Assembly (NCBI RefSeq): GCF_002214585.1
Contig: NZ_CP014862.1
Span: 186,001-250,000 of the forward strand
Origin: Thermococcus profundus
GTDB taxonomy: Archaea > Methanobacteriota_B > Thermococci > Thermococcales > Thermococcaceae
Length of the DNA: 64,000 bases
Direction of reading: 5' to 3'
Part shown: positions 55,006 through 64,000 of the stretch, piece by piece
Layout: every line of letters starts with the position of its first letter
How positions within the stretch are numbered: the stretch's first letter is position 1
Translations under genes and position numbers: made by a program
The notes under the pieces: model-generated
The model's database searches: none
What the model saw: only the letters and a program-made list of their open reading frames with translations
Told to the model about the DNA's origin: nothing

Positions 55006-55761
55006 ATGGTCAGTCGTGACGAACTCGTATCATTCCTGGATGAATACCTCAACATCTCAGCCTATCCAGACAAGTCGAGCAACGGCCTCCAGGTGGAGGG
55101 GAAGGAAGAAGTTGAACGCGTCGCCTTCACGGTGGATACAACACTCAAAACAATAGAACGCGCAGCAAAGGCCAAAGCCGACATGATGATAGTCCACCAC
55201 GGTATGATATGGGGCGGGATAAGCTACGTAACTGGGATACACTACAAGCGCCTGAAAGCGCTTCTCTCATCGGGCATTAACCTCTACGCGGCCCATCTTC
55301 CGCTCGATGCCCATCCTGAGGTGGGGAACAACGTAGAACTTCTGAGATTACTTGATCTCGAACCTAAGGGGCCTTTCGGCGAGTACCGGGGGCTTTCCAT
55401 TGGCTTCTGGGGAGAGTTTGAAGAGCCGCAGCCGATAGAGAAAATTGCACAGATAATCGCGGAAAAGCTCGACACAACGGTTAAAACCTACGAGTTCGGG
55501 AAGCGCGAGATTAGAACCGTTGGAGCCATCAGCGGGGCAGGTGCCTTCGCCCTGGAGGAAGCTTGGAAGAAGGGGATCGACCTTCTCATAACCGGCGAGT
55601 TTGGCCATGCCGATTATTTAACCGCCCTTGACCTTCCGCAGAGCGTCCTCGTGGCTGGCCACTACAAGACGGAGACGCTCGGAGTTAAAGCACTGATGCC
55701 TCTCCTGGGAGAAAAGTTCGATCTGGAAGTGTTCTTCATCGACGAGCCGACTGGGCTATAA
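55006..55761 (+). CDS. Nif3-like dinuclear metal center protein
   Basis: 251 residues, the size of the single-domain Nif3 family. Metal ligands are visible in MMIVHHGMIWGG (His pair), HLPLDAHPEVGNNVELLRLL and, near the end, VLVAGHYKTETLGVKALM with FFIDEPTG. YPDKSSNGLQVEG at the N-terminus is also typical. Function is unsettled; E. coli YbgI and yeast Nif3 are the reference names. It ends six bases into the convergent CoaD gene. Confidence 0.9.
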   Translation: MVSRDELVSFLDEYLNISAYPDKSSNGLQVEGKEEVERVAFTVDTTLKTIERAAKAKADMMIVHHGMIWGGISYVTGIHYKRLKALLSSGINLYAAHLPLDAHPEVGNNVELLRLLDLEPKGPFGEYRGLSIGFWGEFEEPQPIEKIAQIIAEKLDTTVKTYEFGKREIRTVGAISGAGAFALEEAWKKGIDLLITGEFGHADYLTALDLPQSVLVAGHYKTETLGVKALMPLLGEKFDLEVFFIDEPTGL

Positions 55762-56259
55762 CCTCTTTCCAGTTTCGTTTTTCTTGCGGGTTAGGGGATT
55801 CCCGAAGGGGTCTATGAGGCCGGCCCGGATGAGGGATGAGCTGATCTTCGGGCCCACCTTGCTTTTTATCACCTTTATCGTAACCACCTTGAGGGGGGGC
55901 AGTCCCTTCTCCTCCCTTGCCCTGTTGACGAGGACGGCGCCTTTATACGTTTCCTCACTGACGACGATGGCTTCAAGATCCTTCATGCTGTCTGCGAAGC
56001 CTATCGCGGTGTTTATCTTGATGACGCGGTAGTTTGAGTAGCCGTTGATCTCGATGAACTTTAGGAGGCACTCCAGCCGCCTCCAGTAGGGGAGGATCTT
56101 CTCGGCGTAGGGTTTGTCCTTTATCATCTCATCCGAGGTCAGGCCGATATACACGTACCTTCCAACATCAAAGGCTTTTCTGAGGAGGGCTTTGTGGCCG
56201 AGGTGGAGCCTGTCGAATGTACCTCCAACGACAACCTTTCTATACGGTTTTCTCCCCAT
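55756..56259 (-). CDS. coaD: Archaeal phosphopantetheine adenylyltransferase
   Basis: 167 residues, nucleotidyltransferase fold: VVVGGTFDRLHLGHKALL is the T/HxGH motif near residue 10, and ISSSLIRAGLI is the C-terminal ISxSxI-type motif. Archaeal PPAT makes dephospho-CoA from phosphopantetheine and ATP. It is downstream of Kae1 and the second DUF835 gene in one operon (gap of 9 bases). Confidence 0.93.
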   Translation of the reverse strand: MGRKPYRKVVVGGTFDRLHLGHKALLRKAFDVGRYVYIGLTSDEMIKDKPYAEKILPYWRRLECLLKFIEINGYSNYRVIKINTAIGFADSMKDLEAIVVSEETYKGAVLVNRAREEKGLPPLKVVTIKVIKSKVGPKISSSLIRAGLIDPFGNPLTRKKNETGKRL

Positions 56260-56268
56260 ATACAGCCC

Positions 56269-58028
<1,760 letters not shown>

Positions 58029-58048
58029 CTAAAAAGGTGTTAAAAAAG

Positions 58049-58996
58049 TTACTGGATGGAAACGTTGAAAGTGTAGTCAATCACCCAGCTGAGATAGATG
58101 TAGCCATCGTCCCCAACTTCCTGCCTATTATCACCGAGGACAAAAGAAAGCACTCTACCAACCTTTGTTTTCACAGCATCCGGATAGGGAAGGCCGTGCC
58201 AGCTCTTCCACTGGAACTTTTTCCCCTCGTAGTTGAAGACAACCACCGGCACAATTAAAACGCCTCCATTGCGCTCCTCCAGCCCTTCAGCGAGGGTTCC
58301 GTTGGAGGATAGGAGCACGAAGAGAGTCTGAGGAATCACATGATTCACGCTCTCAACGGTCACCGAGCCCATGTAGCGGAAGCTACCGGTTAAATTGTCG
58401 GGGAGATAATCGACGCTTCCATCACCATTTCCTTCAATTAATCTTCTTTGGAAGGAGTTTATGTCTGCAACACTCCAAAGGGAGCCGGAACCGTTCGTGG
58501 AAACTTCAATCATCCCCCCAGAAGGCTCTAGCACGTACTTAGCCCAACTCCCCCAGTTGTGTTCATCGGAATAGTTGTAGAAGATGGTAAACGTCCTGTT
58601 GTTTCCAAGGGCTCCATAAGGTACGGTGCCATTGAGTGAAAGAAGCCCCCTTGGAGGGGTCTGGTTGGAGACGTTGAAGAGGGAGTACCAGAGGTAAATC
58701 GTGATGTTCTTCAGGGCGAGGGACTCCTCATTAATAACGAACTCGAAATGGAGCAGATTTGGAACTCTTTTTCCAGGCTGATAGAAGATGCCGGGGAGAT
58801 ACTTCACATCCACGGAATCGCCGTTGGACTTTTTGTACTCCATTCCCATCGAAGACGCTTCAAGGAAGACATGAACTTCGTCAATAGAGGCAACAGTCGG
58901 CTGAACTAATTCTGCCCTTTTGTAAACGATGTACGAGTATCCCGCAAACCCGAGTACGATACCCACGACGATGACGAGGGCCAGCACCTTTTTCAC
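58049..58996 (-). CDS. Anchored surface protein of unknown function
   Basis: 315 residues from GTG 58996, chosen because GGTGAG lies five bases upstream; GTG 59005 is the alternative. One N-terminal transmembrane anchor (KKVLALVIVVGIVLGFAGYS) and a beta-rich outer domain with several glycosylation sequons (NVS, NQT, NRT, NYS, NGS, NGT). No family is recognised. It is divergent from HflX across about 116 bases. Confidence 0.6.
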   Translation of the reverse strand: MKKVLALVIVVGIVLGFAGYSYIVYKRAELVQPTVASIDEVHVFLEASSMGMEYKKSNGDSVDVKYLPGIFYQPGKRVPNLLHFEFVINEESLALKNITIYLWYSLFNVSNQTPPRGLLSLNGTVPYGALGNNRTFTIFYNYSDEHNWGSWAKYVLEPSGGMIEVSTNGSGSLWSVADINSFQRRLIEGNGDGSVDYLPDNLTGSFRYMGSVTVESVNHVIPQTLFVLLSSNGTLAEGLEERNGGVLIVPVVVFNYEGKKFQWKSWHGLPYPDAVKTKVGRVLSFVLGDNRQEVGDDGYIYLSWVIDYTFNVSIQ

Positions 58997-59112
58997 AGTT
59001 CTCACCGCATACTTTTCGTTCTTGCATGACTTATAAACTTTCTGTAGTATTTATCACCTTCACTTTCAGAGAACTGCAGGTTTTTAAATCCTCTTTCCCA
59101 GGGGTTGAAGGT

Positions 59113-60426
59113 ATGAAGGCCATCGGAGTTATCAGGACTTCAAGGCGAGAACGCCTCAGTAGAGATGAATTCGAGGAGCTCCTAAGGAGTGCGGGTTACG
59201 ACGTTATTGAGATAGTTGAGCAGAACCGCGAGGAGCATCCGCGCTACAACATCGGGCCGGGAAAGCTGAAGGAGCTCAAGGCTCTAGTGGAGGAGCTGAA
59301 GCCTGATAAGGTTATCTTCGCAAACAGGCTGACCCCCAGCCAGGCCTACAACCTCTGGAAGGAGCTGAAGGTTGAGGTGATGGACCGCTGGCAGCTCGTT
59401 CTTGAGATATTCGAGAAGAGGGCCCACTCCAAGGAGGCCAAACTCCAGGTCGAGCTCGCCTCACTCCAGTACGAGGTTCCGCTCGTTAAGGAGGCGATAA
59501 GGAGAATAAAGCTCGGCGACAGGGCCGGTTTCAAGGGCATGGGCGAGTACCAGACCAGGCAGTACCTTAAGCACATTCGGTACAGGATGGGAAAGATAAG
59601 GAAGGAGCTGGAGAGGGTCAGGGCGGATCGAGAGGTTAAGAGGAAGCGCAGGGAGGAGCTGGGGTTCATTCTAATAGCCCTAGCCGGCTACACCAACGCT
59701 GGAAAGAGCACTCTTCTCAACGCCCTGGCGAGAGAGAACGTGGAGGCCAGGAATCAGATGTTCACAACCCTCGACACCACCACGAGGAGGTTTAAACTCG
59801 GGAGGAAAAGGGTCCTCGTCACAGATACCGTCGGCTTCATCGACAACCTTCCACCGTTCATTGTCGAGGCCTTCCACTCGACCCTTGAGGAGATAGTGAA
59901 GGCCGACGTCCTCCTTCTGGTTCTTGATTCAAGCGAACCCTGGGGGGAGATCAGGAGGAAGTTTCTGGCATCGCTGAGGGTTCTTAGGGAGCTCAAATCT
60001 CTGGATAAACCAATGGTGGTGGTTCTCAACAAGATTGACCTAACCAGTGAGGAGGACGTAAACGACAAAGCTGAGAGGATCCTTGAACTCTCGCGTGAGA
60101 TGGCCCCCAACGTGAGGGCCGTTGTGAAGACCTCAGCTAAAATGGGCCTTCTGGACGACCTCTACTGTGCTCTGGAGGGGATAATCCCAGGCCTGCCTAA
60201 GTACCGGAGGTTCAGAATAACCATCCCGCCCGGCTCCGACGCTGGGAAGGTGCTCGGCCTGCTTGAGTCAATAGGTGAGGTTCTCAACGTTTCCTACGGG
60301 GAGGAAACGGTGGTCGATGCCCTCGTTCAGGTGGGAATGATAAAGGAGCTGACGAAGCTCGGCGTGGTGATAGAGCACCCCTTAGACGAGGCCGGCGAGG
60401 CTGAAGAGCCTGAAAACGATGAGTGA
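59113..60426 (+). CDS. hflX: HflX-family GTPase
   Basis: 437 residues. The HflX N-domain includes NIGPGKLKELKALVEEL and VMDRWQLVLEIFEKRAHSKEA, then a coiled coil (KIRKELERVRADREVKRKRRE), the P-loop GYTNAGKSTLLN near residue 200, G2, DTVGFIDNLPP (G3) and NKIDL (G4). A ribosome-splitting or binding GTPase. ATG at 59113 follows GAAGGT; the reading from 59026 is not supported. It ends with an acidic tail overlapping the PiT gene by 45 bases. Confidence 0.93.
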   Translation: MKAIGVIRTSRRERLSRDEFEELLRSAGYDVIEIVEQNREEHPRYNIGPGKLKELKALVEELKPDKVIFANRLTPSQAYNLWKELKVEVMDRWQLVLEIFEKRAHSKEAKLQVELASLQYEVPLVKEAIRRIKLGDRAGFKGMGEYQTRQYLKHIRYRMGKIRKELERVRADREVKRKRREELGFILIALAGYTNAGKSTLLNALARENVEARNQMFTTLDTTTRRFKLGRKRVLVTDTVGFIDNLPPFIVEAFHSTLEEIVKADVLLLVLDSSEPWGEIRRKFLASLRVLRELKSLDKPMVVVLNKIDLTSEEDVNDKAERILELSREMAPNVRAVVKTSAKMGLLDDLYCALEGIIPGLPKYRRFRITIPPGSDAGKVLGLLESIGEVLNVSYGEETVVDALVQVGMIKELTKLGVVIEHPLDEAGEAEEPENDE

Positions 60427-61344
60427 GATTATGACCGCCACAGTTGGAGTGGCCACCCAGCCGAAGAGTATGTCCTTTACGACGCTCCTATCCACGCCCT
60501 CTCCCGTTATGATGCCGACGCCGACGACTCCGCCGACTATGGCCTGGCTTGAGCTCACGGGGAGGCCCAAAACGTTGGCCAGACTCACGGAGATGGCGGA
60601 GCCGAACTGAGCTGAGAAAGCCGAAACCGGACCGAGGGATGTTATCTTCTTTCCGACGGTGTGCATAACTGCGTAGCTGAAGGTGAGAGCCCCCATGGCC
60701 AGGCTCAACGCCACGAGGATTCCAGCCGTTCTCGGCTCCAGGAAGCCCGCCCCGACTATTGGGCCTGAGGCGTTCGCTACCTCGTTGGTCCCGAAGTTGA
60801 AGGCCATGTAAGAGCCCCCCAGGATTGCGAGGGCCTTGTACAGCTTTTCGATCGTGGCTATGGTTTTGATCCTGGATATTACCCATCCGTAGAACTTGTA
60901 TAGGATTATCGCAAAGATACCGGATAATACTGGGGAGAAGACCCACGCACCGGCTATCTTCGCCATCGTTTCCCAGTTCACCGGCGCGCCTATGCTGAGG
61001 CCCACTCCCAGAACGCCCCCTACTATGGCCTGGGTGGTGGAAACGGGGAGGCCTTTGACCGTGGCTATGGTGACCCACACGCCGGCGGAGAGGAGGGCTA
61101 TAACGGCTAACTCAACCGTCAGGTATCCGGGGGGGACTATTCCCTTTCCCACGGTCTTCATGACCTTGTACCCCTTTAAATACGCCCCGAGGAGGGTGAA
61201 TATTGCTATTGTGAGGGTTGCCTGGCGGAAGCTCAGTATCCCCGCTCCCACGGCAGTACCCATTGCATTTGCCGAGTCGTTGGAGCCTATGTTCCATGCG
61301 ATATAGAATGCCACCGCAATCATTGCCAGTCCCAGCGCTTCCAT
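60382..61344 (-). CDS. PiT-family inorganic phosphate transporter
   Basis: 320 residues, about ten transmembrane helices. The duplicated PiT signature is GSNDSANAMGTAVGAGIL near residue 22 and FGTNEVANASGPIVGAGFL near residue 190, plus two GLPVS(T/S)(T/S)QAIVGGV repeats. Imports phosphate with sodium or protons. GGAGGGAGGGG before the ATG. A candidate operator palindrome sits at its presumed transcription start, so phosphate-dependent repression is plausible. Confidence 0.95.
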   Translation of the reverse strand: MEALGLAMIAVAFYIAWNIGSNDSANAMGTAVGAGILSFRQATLTIAIFTLLGAYLKGYKVMKTVGKGIVPPGYLTVELAVIALLSAGVWVTIATVKGLPVSTTQAIVGGVLGVGLSIGAPVNWETMAKIAGAWVFSPVLSGIFAIILYKFYGWVISRIKTIATIEKLYKALAILGGSYMAFNFGTNEVANASGPIVGAGFLEPRTAGILVALSLAMGALTFSYAVMHTVGKKITSLGPVSAFSAQFGSAISVSLANVLGLPVSSSQAIVGGVVGVGIITGEGVDRSVVKDILFGWVATPTVAVIISLIVFRLFSLAGLV

Positions 61345-61360
61345 TCCCCTCCCTCCGGCT

Positions 61361-61373
61361 ATATAGTCTATAT
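61361..61373. promoter_or_regulatory. Palindrome ATATAG-T-CTATAT upstream of the PiT gene
   Basis: Perfect 6-base dyad with one-base centre, 17-29 bases before the PiT ATG. A better TATA element (TTTAAATAG) lies at about 61388-61396 on the minus strand, which puts the transcription start at the palindrome. Overlap with the start is where a repressor would act. TAGTCTAT is also found a second time nearby. Confidence 0.45.
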
Positions 61374-61563
61374 GGAGGTGGGTAGTCTATTTAAATTTTT
61401 TCGAAACTTCTTCGGGAAATCTTGATTTTGATTAACCATTGGCGCCCTCTTATGTTCACGATTACCCAAAGACACTTGCCGAGGGAAGCTTAAGCCAATA
61501 CCGAAAGGCAAATAAATGTAACGGTTGAAGCAACATTGAAAAAACCTCAAGGAGGCAGGAAGT

Positions 61564-62121
61564 ATGATCGAGATACGTTTTCACGGTAGAGGTGGACAGG
61601 GTGCTGTTACCGCTGCAAACATTCTAGCTTCAGCAGCCTTCAAGGAGGGCAAATACGTCCAGGCGTTCCCGTTCTTCGGTGTTGAGAGGCGTGGAGCGCC
61701 GGTTACTGCCTTCACCAGGATAGATGAGAAGCCCATCAGGATAAAGACCCAGATCTACGAGCCGGACGTTGTCGTCGTCCTCGACCCGAGCCTTCTCGAC
61801 ACCGTTGATGTCACGGCCGGTCTCAAGGACGGAGGAATCGTCATAATCAACACCGAGAAGAGCAAGGAAGAGGTACTTGAGAAGCTCAAGAAGAAGCCGG
61901 GCAAGCTGGCTATCGTTGACGCTACCGGCATAGCCCTCGACGTTCTTGGACTCCCGATCACCAACACGGCCATCCTCGGTGCGGTTGCAAAGGCCACCGG
62001 ACTAGTCAAGCTTGAGAAAGTCCAGGAAGCCATTAAGGAGACCTTCTCGGGAGCCCTCGGGGAGAAGAACGCCAAGGCCGCCGAGGAGTCCTTCAACAAG
62101 ACCGTTGTCTACGAGCTCTGA
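61564..62121 (+). CDS. porG: 2-oxoacid:ferredoxin oxidoreductase gamma subunit (shared PorG/VorG)
   Basis: 185 residues. [22 protein letters not shown] and [16 protein letters not shown] are the gamma-subunit hallmarks. In Thermococcales one gamma subunit serves both the pyruvate and the 2-ketoisovalerate enzymes, and porG is directly followed by vorDAB. The arrangement here is the same. AAGGAGGCAGGAAGT precedes the ATG. First gene of the operon. Confidence 0.95.
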
Positions 62122-62168
62122 TTTTGCTCTGATTCCTTGTTTCATCTTACCTTAAGGAGGGGAGGAGA

Positions 62169-62486
62169 TTGAACACGCTGTTTGGTGAAAAGAAGGAAGG
62201 GGCCACCAAAATCGTCTTCACCAAGGTGGACGAGTACCCGGAGGCCCCAATAAGTCTGGGGACGACCCTCAGCAACTTCACCGGCGACTGGAGGACTTTC
62301 ATTCCGATCATAAACGAGGACAAGTGCGTCAAGTGCTATATCTGCTGGAAGTTCTGCCCTGAGCCGGCCATCTACATCAAGGACGACGGCTACGTCGCGG
62401 TTGACTACGACTACTGTAAGGGTTGCGGTATCTGCGCCAACGAGTGCCCGACCAACGCCATAACGATGGAGAAGGAGGAGAAGTGA
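62169..62486 (+). CDS. vorD: 2-ketoisovalerate:ferredoxin oxidoreductase delta subunit
   Basis: 105 residues, TTG start (TTG AAC ACG) after GGGGAGGAGA. Two [4Fe-4S] motifs, CVKCYICWKFCP and CKGCGICANECP, pass electrons to ferredoxin. The N-terminal 45 residues hold the VOR/POR delta extension. VOR identity is inferred from operon position after porG and from the alpha subunit that follows. Confidence 0.92.
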   Translation: MNTLFGEKKEGATKIVFTKVDEYPEAPISLGTTLSNFTGDWRTFIPIINEDKCVKCYICWKFCPEPAIYIKDDGYVAVDYDYCKGCGICANECPTNAITMEKEEK

Positions 62487-62496
62487 GGTGGTGAAG

Positions 62497-63684
62497 ATGG
62501 AGTACAAGCCGATCAGAAAGGTCGTGAGCGGAAACTATGCGGCAGCCTACGCAGTGAAAGACGCCAGGGTTCAGGTGGTTGCCGCTTACCCGATCACCCC
62601 CCAGACCAGCATCATCGAAAAGATAGCCGAGTTCCTTGCCAACGGAGAGGTCGAGAACCTCCAGTACGTTCCGGTCGAGAGCGAGCACTCCGCAATGGCC
62701 GCCACCATCGGTGCATCTGCGACAGGCGCTAGGGCCTTCACGGCAACCTCTGCCCAGGGTCTAGCTTTGATGCACGAGATGCTCCACTGGGCGGCCGGTG
62801 CGAGGCTTCCCATAGTTATGGTCGACGTTAACAGGGCAATGGCTCCCCCGTGGAGCGTGTGGGACGATCAGACCGATTCACTCGCCCAGAGGGATACGGG
62901 CTGGATGCAGTTCTACGCCGAGAACAACCAGGAGGTTTACGACGGAGTTCTGATGGCATTCAAGATAGCGGAGACCGTCAACGTCCCGGCCATGGTCGTT
63001 GAGAGCGCCTTCATCCTGAGCCACACATACGACGTCGTCGAGATGATCCCGCAGGAGCTCGTCGACGAGTTCCTCCCGCCACGGAAGCCGCTCTACACCC
63101 TGACCAACTTCGACAACCCGATTTCGGTCGGCGCCCTCGCAACTCCCGCCGACTACTACGAGTTCCGCTACAAGCTCGCCAAGGCCCATGAGAAGGCCAA
63201 GAAGGTCATCAAGGAAGTCGGCAAAGAGTTTGGGGAGATGTTCGGAAGGGACTACAGCCAGATGATAGAGCTCTACAGAACCGACGATGCCGACTTCGTC
63301 TTCATGGGCATGGGTTCGCTCATGGGAACCGTCAAGCAGGCCGTTGACATTCTCAGGGAAGAGGGCTACAAGGTCGGAGCGGCGAAGGTCCGCTGGTTCA
63401 GGCCGTTCCCGAAGGAGGAGCTCTACGAGCTCGCCAAGAACGTCCAGGGCATAGCGGTCCTCGACAGGAACTTCTCCTTCGGCCAGGAGGGCATACTCTT
63501 CACAGAGGCCAAGGGGGCGCTCTACAACACCGGTGCCAAGCCGCTCATGAAGAACTACATAGTCGGACTCGGAGGCAGGGACTTCACGGTCAACGACGTC
63601 AGGAAGATCGCCGATAACATGAAGGCCGTTATCGAGAAGGGAGAGATCGATGTAGAGGTGGACTGGTACCACCTTAAGAGGTGA
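62497..63684 (+). CDS. vorA: 2-ketoisovalerate:ferredoxin oxidoreductase alpha subunit
   Basis: 395 residues, the same length as the characterised Pyrococcus enzyme. It starts MEYKPIRKVVSGNYAAAYA, unlike the POR alpha opening. AAYPITPQTSIIEKI, ESEHSAMAATIGASATGAR, TSAQGLALMHEMLHWA and PPWSVWDDQTDSLAQRDTG are the conserved alpha blocks; FSFGQEGILF occurs near the end. With beta it forms the TPP site for branched-chain 2-oxoacids. ATG at 62497 follows GAGGTGGTG; it is 11 bases after vorD. Confidence 0.95.
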   Translation: MEYKPIRKVVSGNYAAAYAVKDARVQVVAAYPITPQTSIIEKIAEFLANGEVENLQYVPVESEHSAMAATIGASATGARAFTATSAQGLALMHEMLHWAAGARLPIVMVDVNRAMAPPWSVWDDQTDSLAQRDTGWMQFYAENNQEVYDGVLMAFKIAETVNVPAMVVESAFILSHTYDVVEMIPQELVDEFLPPRKPLYTLTNFDNPISVGALATPADYYEFRYKLAKAHEKAKKVIKEVGKEFGEMFGRDYSQMIELYRTDDADFVFMGMGSLMGTVKQAVDILREEGYKVGAAKVRWFRPFPKEELYELAKNVQGIAVLDRNFSFGQEGILFTEAKGALYNTGAKPLMKNYIVGLGGRDFTVNDVRKIADNMKAVIEKGEIDVEVDWYHLKR

Positions 63685-63689
63685 GAAAG

Positions 63690-64000
63690 ATGGAGATTCC
63701 CGAGACCATTAAGAAGAAACTGACCCTTCCCGCGGACGAGCACTTTTACGCAGGACACACCGCTTGCCAAGGTTGCGGTGCTTCACTCGGACTCAGATAC
63801 GTCCTCAAGGCCTACGGCAGGAAAACGATAGTAACCATTCCTGCCTGCTGTTCGACCATCATAGCCGGTGCCTGGCCCTACTCAACCCTCGACGCCAACC
63901 TCTTCCACACGGCCTTTGAGACCACAGGTGCCGTCATGGGCGGCATTGAGGCGGCCTTAAAGGCCATGGGGTACAAGGTCAAGGGCGAAGACGGTATCAT
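63690..64000 (+). CDS. vorB: 2-ketoisovalerate:ferredoxin oxidoreductase beta subunit, truncated by the window end
   Basis: First 103 residues only. HTACQGCGASLGLRYVLKA has two of the Cys ligands of the beta-subunit [4Fe-4S] cluster, followed by VTIPACCSTIIAGAWPYST and FETTGAVMGGIEAALKAMG, the start of the TPP-binding region. ATG at 63690, with GTGAGAAAG overlapping the vorA stop region. Continues past base 64000. Confidence 0.93.
   Translation, partial: MEIPETIKKKLTLPADEHFYAGHTACQGCGASLGLRYVLKAYGRKTIVTIPACCSTIIAGAWPYSTLDANLFHTAFETTGAVMGGIEAALKAMGYKVKGEDGI

Overview
The window is a chromosomal segment of a hyperthermophilic euryarchaeon, almost certainly a Thermococcus species (Thermococcales). 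The case rests on several signals. Coding density is very high, with start codons behind GGTGA or GAGGTG ribosome sites and TATA-box promoters. Two surface proteins carry CGP-CTERM tails. There is a porG-vorD-vorA-vorB ferredoxin oxidoreductase cluster, a KlbA-type secretion ATPase interrupted by an intein starting with Ala, an archaeal tRNA-Tyr with a C1-G72 pair, and archaeal-type CoaD, Kae1, Elp3, TrpRS and NadE. No rRNA, CRISPR array, insertion sequence or prophage was found; no gene-free stretch exceeds 300 bases.

Region by region. 1-5.2 kb: a frameshifted two-HTH regulator cut by the window edge, a SPASM-domain protein that has lost its radical SAM cluster, MoaE, a secreted lipoprotein, a MoeB/UbaA-like adenylyltransferase, and deoC overlapping a 95-residue protein that looks like a Family 4 (A-domain, DUF1884-like) encapsulin. 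5.2-12.8 kb: a membrane protein, a class III aminotransferase, thioredoxin reductase, a YdjM-type membrane protein, an AAA+ ATPase with a C-terminal winged helix, a THUMP protein divergent from it, two toxin-less antitoxin remnants and an M32 carboxypeptidase. 12.9-18.8 kb: a PfkB kinase, a MoxR/DUF58/DUF4129 membrane operon, a DUF2118 protein and an FKBP isomerase. 18.8-27 kb: a five-gene archaeal Tad/type IV pilus-like secretion operon (DUF515 protein with poly-Ser, secreted protein, KlbA ATPase with class 2 intein, two TadC-like membrane proteins).

27-36.7 kb: mostly housekeeping and small-molecule genes (TIGR04076-like protein, circularly permuted GTPase, Trm14-like tRNA methyltransferase, FAH-family hydrolase, M1-like surface metalloprotease, trpS, EamA transporter, PhnP-like MBL protein, nadE, TRAM protein, MoaD/SAMP). 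36.7-40.3 kb: two CGP-CTERM surface proteins and a small unknown. 40.3-46.4 kb: enolase, then a PadR repressor divergent from a 1374-residue RND/MMPL exporter, with dyad half-sites between them. 46.4-50 kb: a COG1856-like radical SAM gene preceded by a relic copy of its own 5' end and GC-rich hairpins, an M20 peptidase, a transglutaminase-like protein and tRNA-Tyr.

50-61.4 kb: a zinc-ribbon protein plus class II aldolase pair, UPF0147, cobalamin adenosyltransferase, two DUF835 membrane proteins, Elp3, Nif3-like protein, CoaD, Kae1, an anchored surface protein, HflX and a PiT phosphate transporter. 61.5-64 kb: the 2-oxoacid (isovalerate-type):ferredoxin oxidoreductase operon, running off the window inside vorB.

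The strongest candidates for unusual biology are: the deoC-encapsulin overlap; the KlbA operon, whose ATPase has a disordered tail with repeated short motifs and whose DUF515 partner has a poly-Ser tract; the 5' relic with hairpins before the radical SAM gene; and the SPASM protein without a radical SAM cluster. All functional calls are by reading motifs and remembered family features; no database search was run.
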